A stretch of DNA of 34,639 nucleotides. It comes from Actinomycetes bacterium (lineage in GTDB: Bacteria > Actinomycetota > Actinomycetes > Streptosporangiales > Streptosporangiaceae). Positions 8,898 through 16,658 of the stretch are shown here, piece after piece. Under the pieces are notes generated by a model. That model searched no databases. It saw only the letters and a list, made by a program, of their open reading frames with translations, and was not told the DNA's origin. Location: positions 1-34,639 of the forward strand of contig JAOPYO010000012.1 in NCBI GenBank assembly GCA_025964575.1. Direction: 5' to 3'. Made by a program: the position numbers and the translations under genes. How positions within the stretch are numbered: position 1 is the stretch's first letter; each line of letters opens with the position of its first letter.

Positions 8898-9662
8898 ATG
8901 TGCCGACACTTCGCCTGGCTGGGCCAGGACAGGTCATTCGATGAGCTGATCTTTCAGCCTTCCTACGGGTTGCCGCGTCAAGCCGCACGGCCACGCTGGC
9001 AGCAGATCGACCTGGTCAACCGGGACGGTTTCGGGGTGGGCTGGTTTCCGGCCGAGGGCCACGCGGTGTCCTACCGCCGGACCGGGCCCATCGAGGCCGA
9101 CCCCGACTTCCCCACGCTGGCGAGCGAGATGTCCGGCGGATGCGTGCTCGGAGCGGTGCGCGGAGCGAGCCCCGGCATGCCCATCGAGGAGGCCGCCACC
9201 GCCCCCTTCACCAACGGCGCCTACCTGCTCAGCCTCAACGGCCACCTCAGCGTAGAGAAGACCCTGCACCTGCTCGAGCCCGGGTACGAGCCCGAGTCGA
9301 CCTGCGACGCGGCCTTCCTCGCGACCCTGCTCTGGCAACGACTGGACCAGGGCAGGCCGCTGGAGCTCGCCGTGGGCGAACTGCTCCGTGACATCACCGC
9401 CGTGGACTCCCACGCGTGCCTCAACCTGCTGGCCACCGACGGCGTACGGGTCGTGGCGACCACCTGGGGGGAAACCCTCTGCTATCGGGTCTCGCCGGAC
9501 GGGGTGCTCATCGCGAGTGAACCGCATGACGACGAGGACGACTGGATCCGCGTCGAGGACCGGCGGATGGTCATCGCCGACGCGTTCGGCGTGGACATCC
9601 AGCCCTTGGAGCCGGCACCCGTCCTGGGCCTCTCAGCGCTGGGCGACGACATCCTCGCCTGA
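8898..9662 (+). CDS. EgtC-like class II glutamine amidotransferase/amidohydrolase
   Basis: 254 residues. It begins Met-Cys-Arg-His-Phe, with Cys2 as the Ntn nucleophile, followed by blocks typical of the EgtC/YafJ family: VNRDGFGVGWF, SGGCVLGAVRGASPG, APFTNGAYLLSLNGHLS and, near the C-terminus, IASEPHDDEDDWIRVEDR. EgtC removes a gamma-glutamyl group from the hercynylcysteine sulfoxide intermediate of ergothioneine. None of egtA, egtB, egtD or egtE is visible in this window, and the neighbours are a GCS2/ATP-grasp fusion and an AsnO-type enzyme, so this paralogue probably hydrolyses a gamma-glutamyl or glutaminyl amide in a different pathway. AAGGGAG at 8881-8887 lies 10 nt upstream. The 199-nt gap from the previous gene contains a strong hairpin, so it may have its own promoter; TTTACC (8748) and TATGCT (8769) with 15-nt spacing are only a weak candidate. 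Confidence 0.88.
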   Translation: MCRHFAWLGQDRSFDELIFQPSYGLPRQAARPRWQQIDLVNRDGFGVGWFPAEGHAVSYRRTGPIEADPDFPTLASEMSGGCVLGAVRGASPGMPIEEAATAPFTNGAYLLSLNGHLSVEKTLHLLEPGYEPESTCDAAFLATLLWQRLDQGRPLELAVGELLRDITAVDSHACLNLLATDGVRVVATTWGETLCYRVSPDGVLIASEPHDDEDDWIRVEDRRMVIADAFGVDIQPLEPAPVLGLSALGDDILA

Positions 9663-9669
9663 CGGCGCA

Positions 9670-10842
9670 CTACCGCTTCTCTTGGGCATGCCGCTCGAAC
9701 TGGGCCGTGATCGCCGCTCCGGCCTGGCCGATGAACTCGGGGCGGTGCGTGGCGGCCCAGTCCCGGCTGGCCTGAGTGGTCACCGCGGAGTTCTGGAACG
9801 CGGGCATCACCTCCCGGGCCAGCAGCTCGTACGATCGCAGGGTCTGCGCCCGGTCGGCCCAGTCCTGGGCCATCACCAGATAGGTTCCGTAGCCCCCGGA
9901 CTGGTCGGCCAGCCGGCGCAGCTGCGCGATCGCGTCGTCGGGGGTCCCGATCACGCCGAACCCGGAGGCGTTGATGGCATCGACCAACTCCTCGTGGCCG
10001 GCGGTGTCGGGGGCGATCGGCAGCGCCGCCACCTCCTGGAAATACTTCACCCAATCGGCCAGCCCGAAGTCGACGTCACGGGCGGCCTGCTCCCGGGTCT
10101 CGGCGATGTGCATCGGCCCGACCAGCCGCCAGGCATCCCGGTCCGCCACCGTCCCGTACTGCTCCGCGCGCTCCCGCATGACGCCCCAGTGCAGGCCCAG
10201 CACGTCGAACCCCTTGCGCTGGGTGGCGCCGATCGACAGCAGGCCGCAGCCGAACCGGCCGGCGGCCATCGGCCCGGACGGCGAGATCATCGCGGCCACG
10301 GCCACCTCGAAGTCCCGCTGGTAGGGGCGCAGCTGGAGCCGGGCGTCGCGCAGTTCGAACCAGTCGGTCTTGTACGTCACCGGTTCGTCGCTGCGCAGGA
10401 GCAACATGATGGCTTCGAGGGATTCCTCCATCATCTCCCGCTGGCGGGCGACCTCGATGCCCATCATGTGGGCGTCCGAGGGCAGCGAGCCGGGCCCCAC
10501 GCCCATCATCACGCGGCCTCGGGTGAGGTGGTCGAGCAGCACCATGCGGTCGGCCAGGATCAGCGGGTGGTGGTACGGCAGCGAGGACACTCCCGTACCC
10601 AGTCGGATGTGCTTGGTCCGCTCGGCGGCCACCGCGATGAACACCTCGGGCGACGCGATGATCTCGTAGCCGGCAGAGTGGTGCTCACCGATCCACGCCT
10701 CGTCGAAGCCGAGCTTGTCGAGATGGACGATCAGCTCGAGGTCACGTTCCAGGGCCAGCGTCGGATTCTGCCCGGACGGGTGGAACGGAGCCAGGAAGAC
10801 ACCGAACCGCCGCGGTCCGGCCTGGGGGGTGGACTGACTCAT
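9670..10842 (-). CDS. LLM-class flavin-dependent monooxygenase (limonene monooxygenase-like)
   Basis: 390 residues of the luciferase-like (bacterial LLM) fold. Signature stretches are RFGVFLAPFHPSGQNPTLAL, LDKLGFDEAWIGEHHSAGYE, ERTKHIRLGTGVSSLPYHHP, LADRMVLLDHLTRGRVMMGV and GVIGTPDDAIAQLRRLADQ. Such enzymes use FMNH2 (supplied by a separate reductase) or F420H2 to oxygenate or oxidise small organic molecules. The overall pattern is close to limonene 1,2-monooxygenase (LimB) of Rhodococcus, but substrate cannot be assigned. The gene is convergent with the EgtC-like gene (7 nt between stops) and follows an ArsR-like regulator on the same strand after about 108 nt, which makes the regulator a plausible controller. 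GAGAGGGG precedes the ATG. Confidence 0.9.
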   Translation of the reverse strand: MSQSTPQAGPRRFGVFLAPFHPSGQNPTLALERDLELIVHLDKLGFDEAWIGEHHSAGYEIIASPEVFIAVAAERTKHIRLGTGVSSLPYHHPLILADRMVLLDHLTRGRVMMGVGPGSLPSDAHMMGIEVARQREMMEESLEAIMLLLRSDEPVTYKTDWFELRDARLQLRPYQRDFEVAVAAMISPSGPMAAGRFGCGLLSIGATQRKGFDVLGLHWGVMRERAEQYGTVADRDAWRLVGPMHIAETREQAARDVDFGLADWVKYFQEVAALPIAPDTAGHEELVDAINASGFGVIGTPDDAIAQLRRLADQSGGYGTYLVMAQDWADRAQTLRSYELLAREVMPAFQNSAVTTQASRDWAATHRPEFIGQAGAAITAQFERHAQEKR

Positions 10843-10950
10843 GAACGGCCCCTCTCAGATGGCTAGAATCACGTTCGAGTCGTCTGCCTACCACCCGCAC
10901 GGCAACCACCACAAGACCTCATGAGCGACGTCGCCCACTCCTGGCCGGCC

Positions 10951-11631
10951 CTAGCCGGTTTGGCCAGGCGGTCGCGGTGGACTCCTATCTCCGATCTCCT
11001 TCACCTCTGTTTTGGCCACCTCTGTTTTGGCCACCTCTGTTTTGGCCGTCTCGGTCTTCACACTCGGATGGACGGCGACGATCACGCGGTGATCACGCCC
11101 GCCTTCGGCCGTTTCGTCGTGGTATTTGGACACCAGCGCGGTGACCGCATGCGCCAGTTCCTGGGCGAAGGCGGCACGGTCGGCCGCCGAGGCGAAGCGC
11201 ACCTCACCGTCGACCGCGAACGTCGCCACCGGTTTACGGGCCTGCGCCGCACCGGTGATGAGCGTCCCCACGTCCCGCACCAGCCGAGCCGCGACGGCGA
11301 GCAGCCAGCGCGCCGACAGCTGGTCCGGCGAGCGGGCCGGATCGGGCTGCACCGCGGCGAGCGCGGCCGGCGAGATCACATAGGATGCCGCCGTGGCACG
11401 CAGCACCCGCTCGTTGACGTTGCCCTTCCTGCGCTCTTCGACAAGCTCGACCAGACCATGCCGTTCCAGCGCCTTGAGGTGATAGTTCACCTTCTGCCGC
11501 GACAGGCCGACCCTCGCGGCCAGCATCGTGGCCGAACCGGGCTCGGCCAGCTCGGCCAGCAGCCGGGCCCGCACCGGGTCCAGCGAGACCTCGGCTGCGG
11601 CCGGGTCCTCGATTATCGCCACCTCGAACAT
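10951..11631 (-). CDS. ArsR-like winged-helix transcriptional regulator with repetitive C-terminal tail
   Basis: 226 residues from the ATG at 11631; the open frame extends further upstream but that part shows no homology and crosses the promoter. Residues about 14-70 form a winged helix (DPVRARLLAELAEPGSATML, then AARVGLSRQKVNYHLKALERHGLVEL), the ArsR/DUF2087-like pattern. The middle may be a ligand-binding or polyketide-cyclase-like alpha/beta region. The C-terminus is a low-complexity charged tail with three exact AKTEV units coded by a 15-bp tandem repeat. Inverted GGTGTCC/GGACACC half-sites overlap the likely promoter just upstream, suggesting autoregulation. The next gene on the strand is the LLM monooxygenase, a likely target. 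Confidence 0.85.
   Translation of the reverse strand: MFEVAIIEDPAAAEVSLDPVRARLLAELAEPGSATMLAARVGLSRQKVNYHLKALERHGLVELVEERRKGNVNERVLRATAASYVISPAALAAVQPDPARSPDQLSARWLLAVAARLVRDVGTLITGAAQARKPVATFAVDGEVRFASAADRAAFAQELAHAVTALVSKYHDETAEGGRDHRVIVAVHPSVKTETAKTEVAKTEVAKTEVKEIGDRSPPRPPGQTG
11003..11047. repeat. Three exact 15-bp tandem repeats in the regulator gene
   Basis: Copies at 11003-11017, 11018-11032 and 11033-11047 are identical (plus-strand unit ACCTCTGTTTTGGCC). On the minus strand each encodes Ala-Lys-Thr-Glu-Val. Exact in-frame copies make slipped-strand length variation of the protein tail likely; a degenerate fourth unit lies just upstream in the gene. Confidence 0.95.
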
Positions 11632-11633
11632 AA

Positions 11634-11690
11634 GGACACCGTCCCACCGAAAAAAATTATTGTCAAGGTGTCCGAAGTTGTCGGGACACC
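11634..11690 (-). promoter_or_regulatory. Probable promoter and operator of the ArsR-like regulator
   Basis: Three copies of one heptamer lie in a rare AT-rich stretch immediately before the regulator ATG: GGACACC at 11634-11640, GGTGTCC at 11667-11673 and GGACACC at 11684-11690. The last two form an inverted repeat with a 10-nt spacer. On the minus strand CCGACA and AATAAT, 17 nt apart, could serve as -35/-10 and would sit inside the repeat; TTGACA is also present at 11666-11661. Operator function is inferred from position. Confidence 0.5.
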
Positions 11691-11863
11691 GTGTCTGCAG
11701 TGAGTGCCCAAAACCACCACGGCCGGGCAGAGAGCGCGAGGATGAGATCCGGGTCACATCTGATCGTCCGGCACCGGCCACCGTGCCCCTGCAGCACAGG
11801 ATTTCCTCGTAATTACGGCAATACCCGAAGAGAGATCCCATTCAGTGCAATTAGTCTGTCCGG

Positions 11864-14062
11864 GTGAGTTCTCCAGAGGTGGCGACAAAGCTCGGCCAGG
11901 TGGCGAAGTTGGTCTGCGCGGCGGTGCTGGCAGGTCTGCTGGTCGGCGGCATCCTGCTACCGGCGGTCGGCCCTGTCGGGTTGGCGGCGAAGAACGCATC
12001 CGAACAGGCCAGAGCGCAGCCACTGGACGAACCGCCGCTGCCTCAGCTATCCACGATTTTGGCCGCCGACGGCTCCAAGATCGCCTCGTTCTTCTACGAG
12101 AACCGCACCGACGTCACCATCGACAAGATCGCCCCGGTCATGCAGAAGGCGCTCGTGTCCATTGAGGACGCGCGCTTCTATCAGCATGGGGCGCTCGATC
12201 TGAAGGGCACGATTCGCGCCATGGTGCGCGACCAGTCCCAGGGCGCGCAGAAGCAGGGCGGCTCCAGCCTGACCCAGCAGTACGTGAAGAACGTGCTGTT
12301 CGAAACGGCGGGCACCCGGGTGGCGCAGGCCCAGGACCGGCTCAGCAAGGCCCACACCAAGGCAGCCAAGCGTCAGGCCCAGACGGCTCTCGACGCCGCC
12401 CAGGCCGTGCAGGACAGCACGATCGCCCCCAACCTGAACCGCAAGCTCCAGGAACTGCGGTACGCGCTCTGGGTCGAGGAGCATTACAGCAAGAACGACA
12501 TCCTCGATAAATATTTGAACATCGCTTACTTCGGGCACTTTGCCTACGGGGTCGAGGCGGCCTCCCTGCGGTACTTCGGGGTTCACGCGTCCAAGCTGAC
12601 CACGGCACAGGCCGCGACGCTGGCCGGCATGGTCAACAACGCCAACAAGTACGACCCGATCAAGTACCCGGGGACGGTCCTGCAGCGGCGCAACACGGTG
12701 CTGGACCAGATGGTGAAACTCGGTCAGCTCAGCCAGAGCGAGGCGAACACGACCAAGGCCAAGCCGCTCGGGTTGAAGCCCCAGATCCTCCCCGGCGGCT
12801 GCGACTCCTCCACGTACGCCTACTTCTGTCTTTACGTACAGAACGAGATCCTCACCAACCCGGTGTTCGGCTCCACCCCGGAGACACGGCGGGGCCTGCT
12901 CAACACCGGTGGGCTCACGATCCAGACGAGCCTCTCCCCCAAGGCCCAGGACGCCGCCCAGCGGGCGGTCGACAGCAAGTCCAGTTCCAGGTCCAGCCGG
13001 ATCACCATGGAGGCGATGGTCCAGCCGGGCACCGGCAAGATCGAGGGCATCGCCGTCAGCCGTAAGTTCGGACTGGACAAGCACGAGGCGTCCTTCGACT
13101 ACGCCGTCGACATCGCGCACGGCGGTGGCGGTGGAGTCGCGGCCGGCTCCACCTTCAAGGTCTTCACGCTGGCCGCCGCGCTGGAGAACGGGCATCGGCT
13201 CGACGAGACCATCAACAGTCCCTCCAGCACGAGCGTCAGCGGCTACACCGACTGCGCCGGGAACCGTCTCAACTGGCCCCACGTCTCCAACGCCGGAGAG
13301 TCCGAAAGCGGCGCCTACAATCTCCAGACCGGCACCTGGGATTCGGTGAACACCTACTACGCACTGCTGGAGAGAGACGTCGGTCTCTGCAAGGTCGCCA
13401 CCATGGCCGCGAAGTTCGGCATGACCCGTACCGACGGCTCTCCGCTGCACCAGGTCCCCTCGATGACCCTGGGCAGCAACGAGATCGACATCGTGCACCA
13501 GGCGGCGGCTTACGCAGGCTTCGCCGCTTCCGGGAAGTACTGCAAGCCCATCGCCATCAACGCGATCGCAGACTCGACGGGCAAGCAGCTCACCGTCCCC
13601 AGTGCTGGGTGCAAGCAGGTCATCAGGGCCGACACCGCCAACGAGGTCTCCAAGATCCTCAAGGGCGTGCTCACTAGGGGGACCGCGAAGGGCAACTCGC
13701 TCTCCGACGGCCGTCCCGCCGCGGGCAAGACCGGCACCAACGAAGGCCTGACCAGTGTCATGTTCGCCGGCTACACCACGGACCTGGCGGCGGTGCTCTG
13801 GTATGGCAACCCGGACGCGCCGTTCGGCGACCCGGTCAACGCCTACGGAGCCAGCCTCGCGCCGGCCTGGGCCCGGAGCCTGGTGGAGGCATTGAACGGG
13901 ATACCCCAGAGTGACTTCCCCGACCCGGGCAATGTGTTCGGTTACGCGGCTGCGCCGCCCGCCAAGCCGGGCAAGAAGGGCGGCAAGAAGCCCGGTCCCA
14001 AGAACGGGGGGATCAAGGGCGGTCCGAAGAACGGGGGGATCAAGGTCCCTCCGGGGCACTGA
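11864..14062 (+). CDS. Class A penicillin-binding protein (transglycosylase/transpeptidase)
   Basis: 732 residues starting at a GTG. A membrane anchor lies at about 13-42 (LVCAAVLAGLLVGGILLPAV). The GT51 glycosyltransferase domain has SIEDARFYQHGALD with catalytic Glu101 and GGSSLTQQYVKN. An Ala/Lys/Gln-rich helical insert (about 146-190) precedes the rest of that domain. The transpeptidase domain has the three penicillin-binding motifs: S429-T-F-K432, S494-V-N496 and K622-T-G. Both activities polymerise and cross-link peptidoglycan outside the membrane. The C-terminal tail is Lys/Gly/Pro-rich and carries a 27-bp direct repeat. Length and motif order are typical of actinobacterial PonA-type proteins, and all catalytic residues are intact. 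It stands alone, convergent with glnII. Confidence 0.95.
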   Translation: MSSPEVATKLGQVAKLVCAAVLAGLLVGGILLPAVGPVGLAAKNASEQARAQPLDEPPLPQLSTILAADGSKIASFFYENRTDVTIDKIAPVMQKALVSIEDARFYQHGALDLKGTIRAMVRDQSQGAQKQGGSSLTQQYVKNVLFETAGTRVAQAQDRLSKAHTKAAKRQAQTALDAAQAVQDSTIAPNLNRKLQELRYALWVEEHYSKNDILDKYLNIAYFGHFAYGVEAASLRYFGVHASKLTTAQAATLAGMVNNANKYDPIKYPGTVLQRRNTVLDQMVKLGQLSQSEANTTKAKPLGLKPQILPGGCDSSTYAYFCLYVQNEILTNPVFGSTPETRRGLLNTGGLTIQTSLSPKAQDAAQRAVDSKSSSRSSRITMEAMVQPGTGKIEGIAVSRKFGLDKHEASFDYAVDIAHGGGGGVAAGSTFKVFTLAAALENGHRLDETINSPSSTSVSGYTDCAGNRLNWPHVSNAGESESGAYNLQTGTWDSVNTYYALLERDVGLCKVATMAAKFGMTRTDGSPLHQVPSMTLGSNEIDIVHQAAAYAGFAASGKYCKPIAINAIADSTGKQLTVPSAGCKQVIRADTANEVSKILKGVLTRGTAKGNSLSDGRPAAGKTGTNEGLTSVMFAGYTTDLAAVLWYGNPDAPFGDPVNAYGASLAPAWARSLVEALNGIPQSDFPDPGNVFGYAAAPPAKPGKKGGKKPGPKNGGIKGGPKNGGIKVPPGH
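13994..14044. repeat. 27-bp-period direct repeat in the PBP tail
   Basis: 24-nt units at 13994-14017 and 14021-14044 differ at one base and encode GPKNGGIK twice in the Lys/Gly-rich extracytoplasmic tail. Confidence 0.9.
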
Positions 14063-14166
14063 CGGCGCGGGCGGCCTGGACGATCAGCGGTCGGCTGATC
14101 ATCAAGCGCCCCGTTCCGAACGAGGATCCGCCCGGGGTCGGGTTTCCGGGTCCAGCACATACTTGA

Positions 14167-14251
14167 GGGGACCCCGGAAGCGCCCCGCCCCGGGATCCCC
14201 TCGGCACTTCGGGTTGATGCCGTCGACCGCGCCGATCGACGGCATCAACCC
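14167..14251. terminator. Two hairpins between the convergent PBP and glnII genes
   Basis: A perfect 16-bp stem (14211-14226 with 14236-14251, 9-nt loop) ends 16 nt before the glnII stop. An imperfect 11-bp stem (14167-14177 with 14190-14200, one mismatch) precedes it. The position between converging genes suits bidirectional termination. Confidence 0.8.
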
Positions 14252-14266
14252 AAGCTCATATGCAGG

Positions 14267-15286
14267 TCAGATCTGGCCGGCCTTCTCCAGAGCCGCACAG
14301 CAGGTGTTGGTGATCAGCCGCGTCACGTTGTACGGGTCGATGTTCGCGTTCGGCCGGCGGTCCTCGATGTAGCCCTTCTGCTCCTGCTCGACCTGCCACG
14401 GGATGCGCACCGAGGCGCCCCGGTCGGACACGCCGTAGCTGTAGACGCTGTACGGGGCGGTCTCGTGCTGGCCGGTGAGACGTTCCTCGATCCCGTGCCC
14501 GTAGCCGGCGATGTGCTCCTCGACCTTGCCCTCGGCACCGAGCGACTCGGCCGCGGTGATGATCGCGTCGTAGCTCTCACGCATGGCCTTGGTGGAGAAG
14601 TTGGTGTGCGCACCGGCGCCGTTCCAGTCACCCTTGGCCGGCTTGGCGTCGAGGGTGGCCGCGACGTCGAAGTCCTCGGCGATGCGGTAGAGCAGCCAAC
14701 GGGCGACCCACAGGTGGTCGGCCACCTCGATGGGGCCGGCCGGGCCGACCTGGAACTCCCACTGACCGGGCATGACCTCGGCGTTGATACCGGAGATCGC
14801 CAAACCGGCCTCGAGGCAGGCGTCGAGATGCGCCTCGACGATCTCACGGCCGAAGACCTCGTCCGCGCCGACGCCGCAGTAGTAGGGGCCCTGCGGGGCG
14901 GGGAAACCGACGGCCGGGAAGCCGAGCGGGCGGCCCTCCCGGAAGAACGTGTACTCCTGCTCGATGCCGAACCATGCCTCCTGGTCGGCGAACTGCTCGG
15001 CGATCGGGGTGAGCTTGGCCCGGTTGTTGGTCGGGTGCGGCGTCCCGTCGATGAGGTAGACCTCGGCCAGGACGAGCTTGTTGTCGCCACCACGGATCGG
15101 GTCAGGACAGGAGAAGACCGGCTTGAGCACGCAGTCCGACTTGTCACCGGGGGCCTGGTTGGTGCTGGAGCCGTCGAAGCCCCAGATCGGCAGCTCGGCG
15201 CCATCAGCGAGAATCCTGGTCTTCGACCGGAGTCGAGCGCTGGGCTCGGTGCCATCGATCCAGATGTACTCGGCCTTATAGCTCAC
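14267..15286 (-). CDS. glnII: Glutamine synthetase, type II (GlnII)
   Basis: 339 residues, the short length of the eukaryotic-like GSII class rather than the roughly 470 of GlnA. Typical blocks include EYIWIDGTEPSARLRSKTR, LPIWGFDGSSTNQAPGDKSD (beta-grasp and active-site region), WFGIEQEYTFF, AEVMPGQWEFQVGP, GDWNGAGAHTNFSTKAMR, and SDRGASVRIP near the end. It makes glutamine from glutamate, ammonia and ATP. Translation starts at GTG (15286), with AAGGGA about 5 nt upstream. In streptomycetes glnII is controlled by nitrogen regulators such as GlnR; two GTCAC words at 15437 and 15447 lie upstream but do not fit the usual spacing well. Monocistronic, convergent with the PBP gene. Confidence 0.97.
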   Translation of the reverse strand: MSYKAEYIWIDGTEPSARLRSKTRILADGAELPIWGFDGSSTNQAPGDKSDCVLKPVFSCPDPIRGGDNKLVLAEVYLIDGTPHPTNNRAKLTPIAEQFADQEAWFGIEQEYTFFREGRPLGFPAVGFPAPQGPYYCGVGADEVFGREIVEAHLDACLEAGLAISGINAEVMPGQWEFQVGPAGPIEVADHLWVARWLLYRIAEDFDVAATLDAKPAKGDWNGAGAHTNFSTKAMRESYDAIITAAESLGAEGKVEEHIAGYGHGIEERLTGQHETAPYSVYSYGVSDRGASVRIPWQVEQEQKGYIEDRRPNANIDPYNVTRLITNTCCAALEKAGQI

Positions 15287-15525
15287 AGCGATCCCTTCAT
15301 CGTGGGGCGAACGGGTTTGGGGGTTCCAGCCAGGGTCGAGGGTTGCAATGCGTCATTTCGGACCTGTTGCCCAAGTGTGAACGCAGTGTTAAGTGCCATG
15401 TGAGCAGGACTTATCCGAAAAAATCTGGCCGAAATCGTCACCCAACGTCACCGTTTACGGGCCGTGCAGGACCGGCACGGGCAACGAGCCCTGCCCAATC
15501 GCCGACGAGCGAGAGGGCAGCCGGA

Positions 15526-16302
15526 TCAGGGTTTGCGGCCGGCACCGCCGATGATCCAACCGGAGGGCCCATGGGTGGGCGCCCTGGCGGGCCTCCAGTC
15601 CGGGGCCAGAACCAGCCCGGGCTCAAGGAGATCCACGTCACGGAAGAAGCGTGTGGCCTGTTCCCGCGAACGCATCGTGATCTCGACACCCGCCTTAGCC
15701 GCGATCCTGATCACCTCGGCCACGGTCGCCGGATCCTGACTGTCGCCGGTGGCCTGTGAGACTACGAGAAAACTGCCCGGGGAGAGCCGATCGACCAACG
15801 TGTCCACGATTCCGGCCGGGTCATCCTCATCAGCCACCAGGTGCAGGACACCAGAGAGCAGTAGACCTACCGGTTCATTGAAATCAATCAGTGAGCACAC
15901 TTCGGGACAGTCGAGAATCGAGCGCGGACAGCGCAGATCACGCTCGACCGCGACGACCCGTCCGGCGTCCGGCATGAGTGCCCGCCATCGGTCCACGACG
16001 TCACGGTCACAGTCCACGTACGCCACCACCGCTTCCGATTGGAACCTGCCTGCGACCTCGTGAACGTTCCCCCAGGCAGGGTGCCCGCAGCCGATATCGA
16101 GGAACTGCCGAATGCCCTCATCGTGAGCCAGGTGGGCGACGGCGCGCGTGAGGAACGCCCGGTTCTCCACCTCCGGTACGGCGGGCTGGATGGACGCCTC
16201 CCGGAGAGCCATCAGCACCTCCCTGTCCTCAGGGAGGCAGGCCTGTCCGGTGATCGACGCTTGGTAGTACCGGGCATAGTTCGGCCGCCCCGGAACGGTC
16301 AT
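15526..16302 (-). CDS. S-adenosyl methyltransferase, DUF574 type
   Basis: 258 residues. The SAM-binding motif is FLDIGCGHPAWGNVHEVA. The N-terminal PNYARYYQASITGQACLPEDREVL is a divergent form of the family signature (usually PNxARVYDYxLGGKDNFxADRE). VVAYVDCDRDVVDRWRALM and GLLLSGVLHLVADEDDPAGIV also follow the family pattern. The family is expanded in actinomycetes; substrates are mostly unknown. AGGGG lies 6 nt before the ATG. The altered N-terminal signature, with the Lys-Asp-Asn region replaced, may mean a changed substrate pocket. No obvious operon partner; glnII lies 239 nt downstream on the same strand. Confidence 0.9.
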   Translation of the reverse strand: MTVPGRPNYARYYQASITGQACLPEDREVLMALREASIQPAVPEVENRAFLTRAVAHLAHDEGIRQFLDIGCGHPAWGNVHEVAGRFQSEAVVAYVDCDRDVVDRWRALMPDAGRVVAVERDLRCPRSILDCPEVCSLIDFNEPVGLLLSGVLHLVADEDDPAGIVDTLVDRLSPGSFLVVSQATGDSQDPATVAEVIRIAAKAGVEITMRSREQATRFFRDVDLLEPGLVLAPDWRPARAPTHGPSGWIIGGAGRKP

Positions 16303-16658
16303 TTCGGCCCCTGCTGACGTACCCGGAACAGCCGTACGGCCTGACCTGCGGCGATGTGAGGCAGGACCATTTGTCCAGAATGCCGGTATTTCGGCCTTGA
16401 GAGTTCACAAAGCGGCTCAAGGGAGGGTCAGGAAAATGTTTCCGCCTGTCGAGAGGCCTCGCGATTCAGGAAGCGGCCCTCTCCAGGCGCGCGGCGATGA
16501 TGCTGAGGGCCATTGAGTGATACCTGTGTCCATGGCCTGCCGCGTCGCGCGCCGACCTCCAGATCGGAAGGTGCGGCTTCCGGGCGGGCCGGTCGGTCGA
16601 TACGTTCGGGGTGGGGCAGTCCGCGGGGACGGCCCCGCGCCGCGTCCTGGGAGGAAGC
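16303..16658. other. Divergent intergenic region, no gene recognised
   Basis: 356 nt between the DUF574 methyltransferase and the cyclase operon, so it must carry both promoters. A minus-strand open stretch (16466-16660) was read but resembles nothing I know. No clear -35/-10 pair or operator stands out. The only firm signal is GGGAGGAA at about 16650-16657, the cyclase ribosome-binding site. Confidence 0.5.

Noticed and set aside
8898..9662. Calling the class II amidotransferase a true egtC
   Set aside because: Sequence blocks match the family, but none of the other ergothioneine genes is nearby, so the symbol was withheld.
12047..14059. Very long minus-strand open frame opposite the PBP gene
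   Set aside because: Arg/Gly/Val-rich translation without homology; it arises from the GC-rich third positions of the PBP gene, whose motifs are complete.
15431..15451. GTCAC repeats upstream of glnII as a GlnR site
   Set aside because: Spacing (5 nt between words) and the missing GAAAC-type partner do not fit the known GlnR box well.
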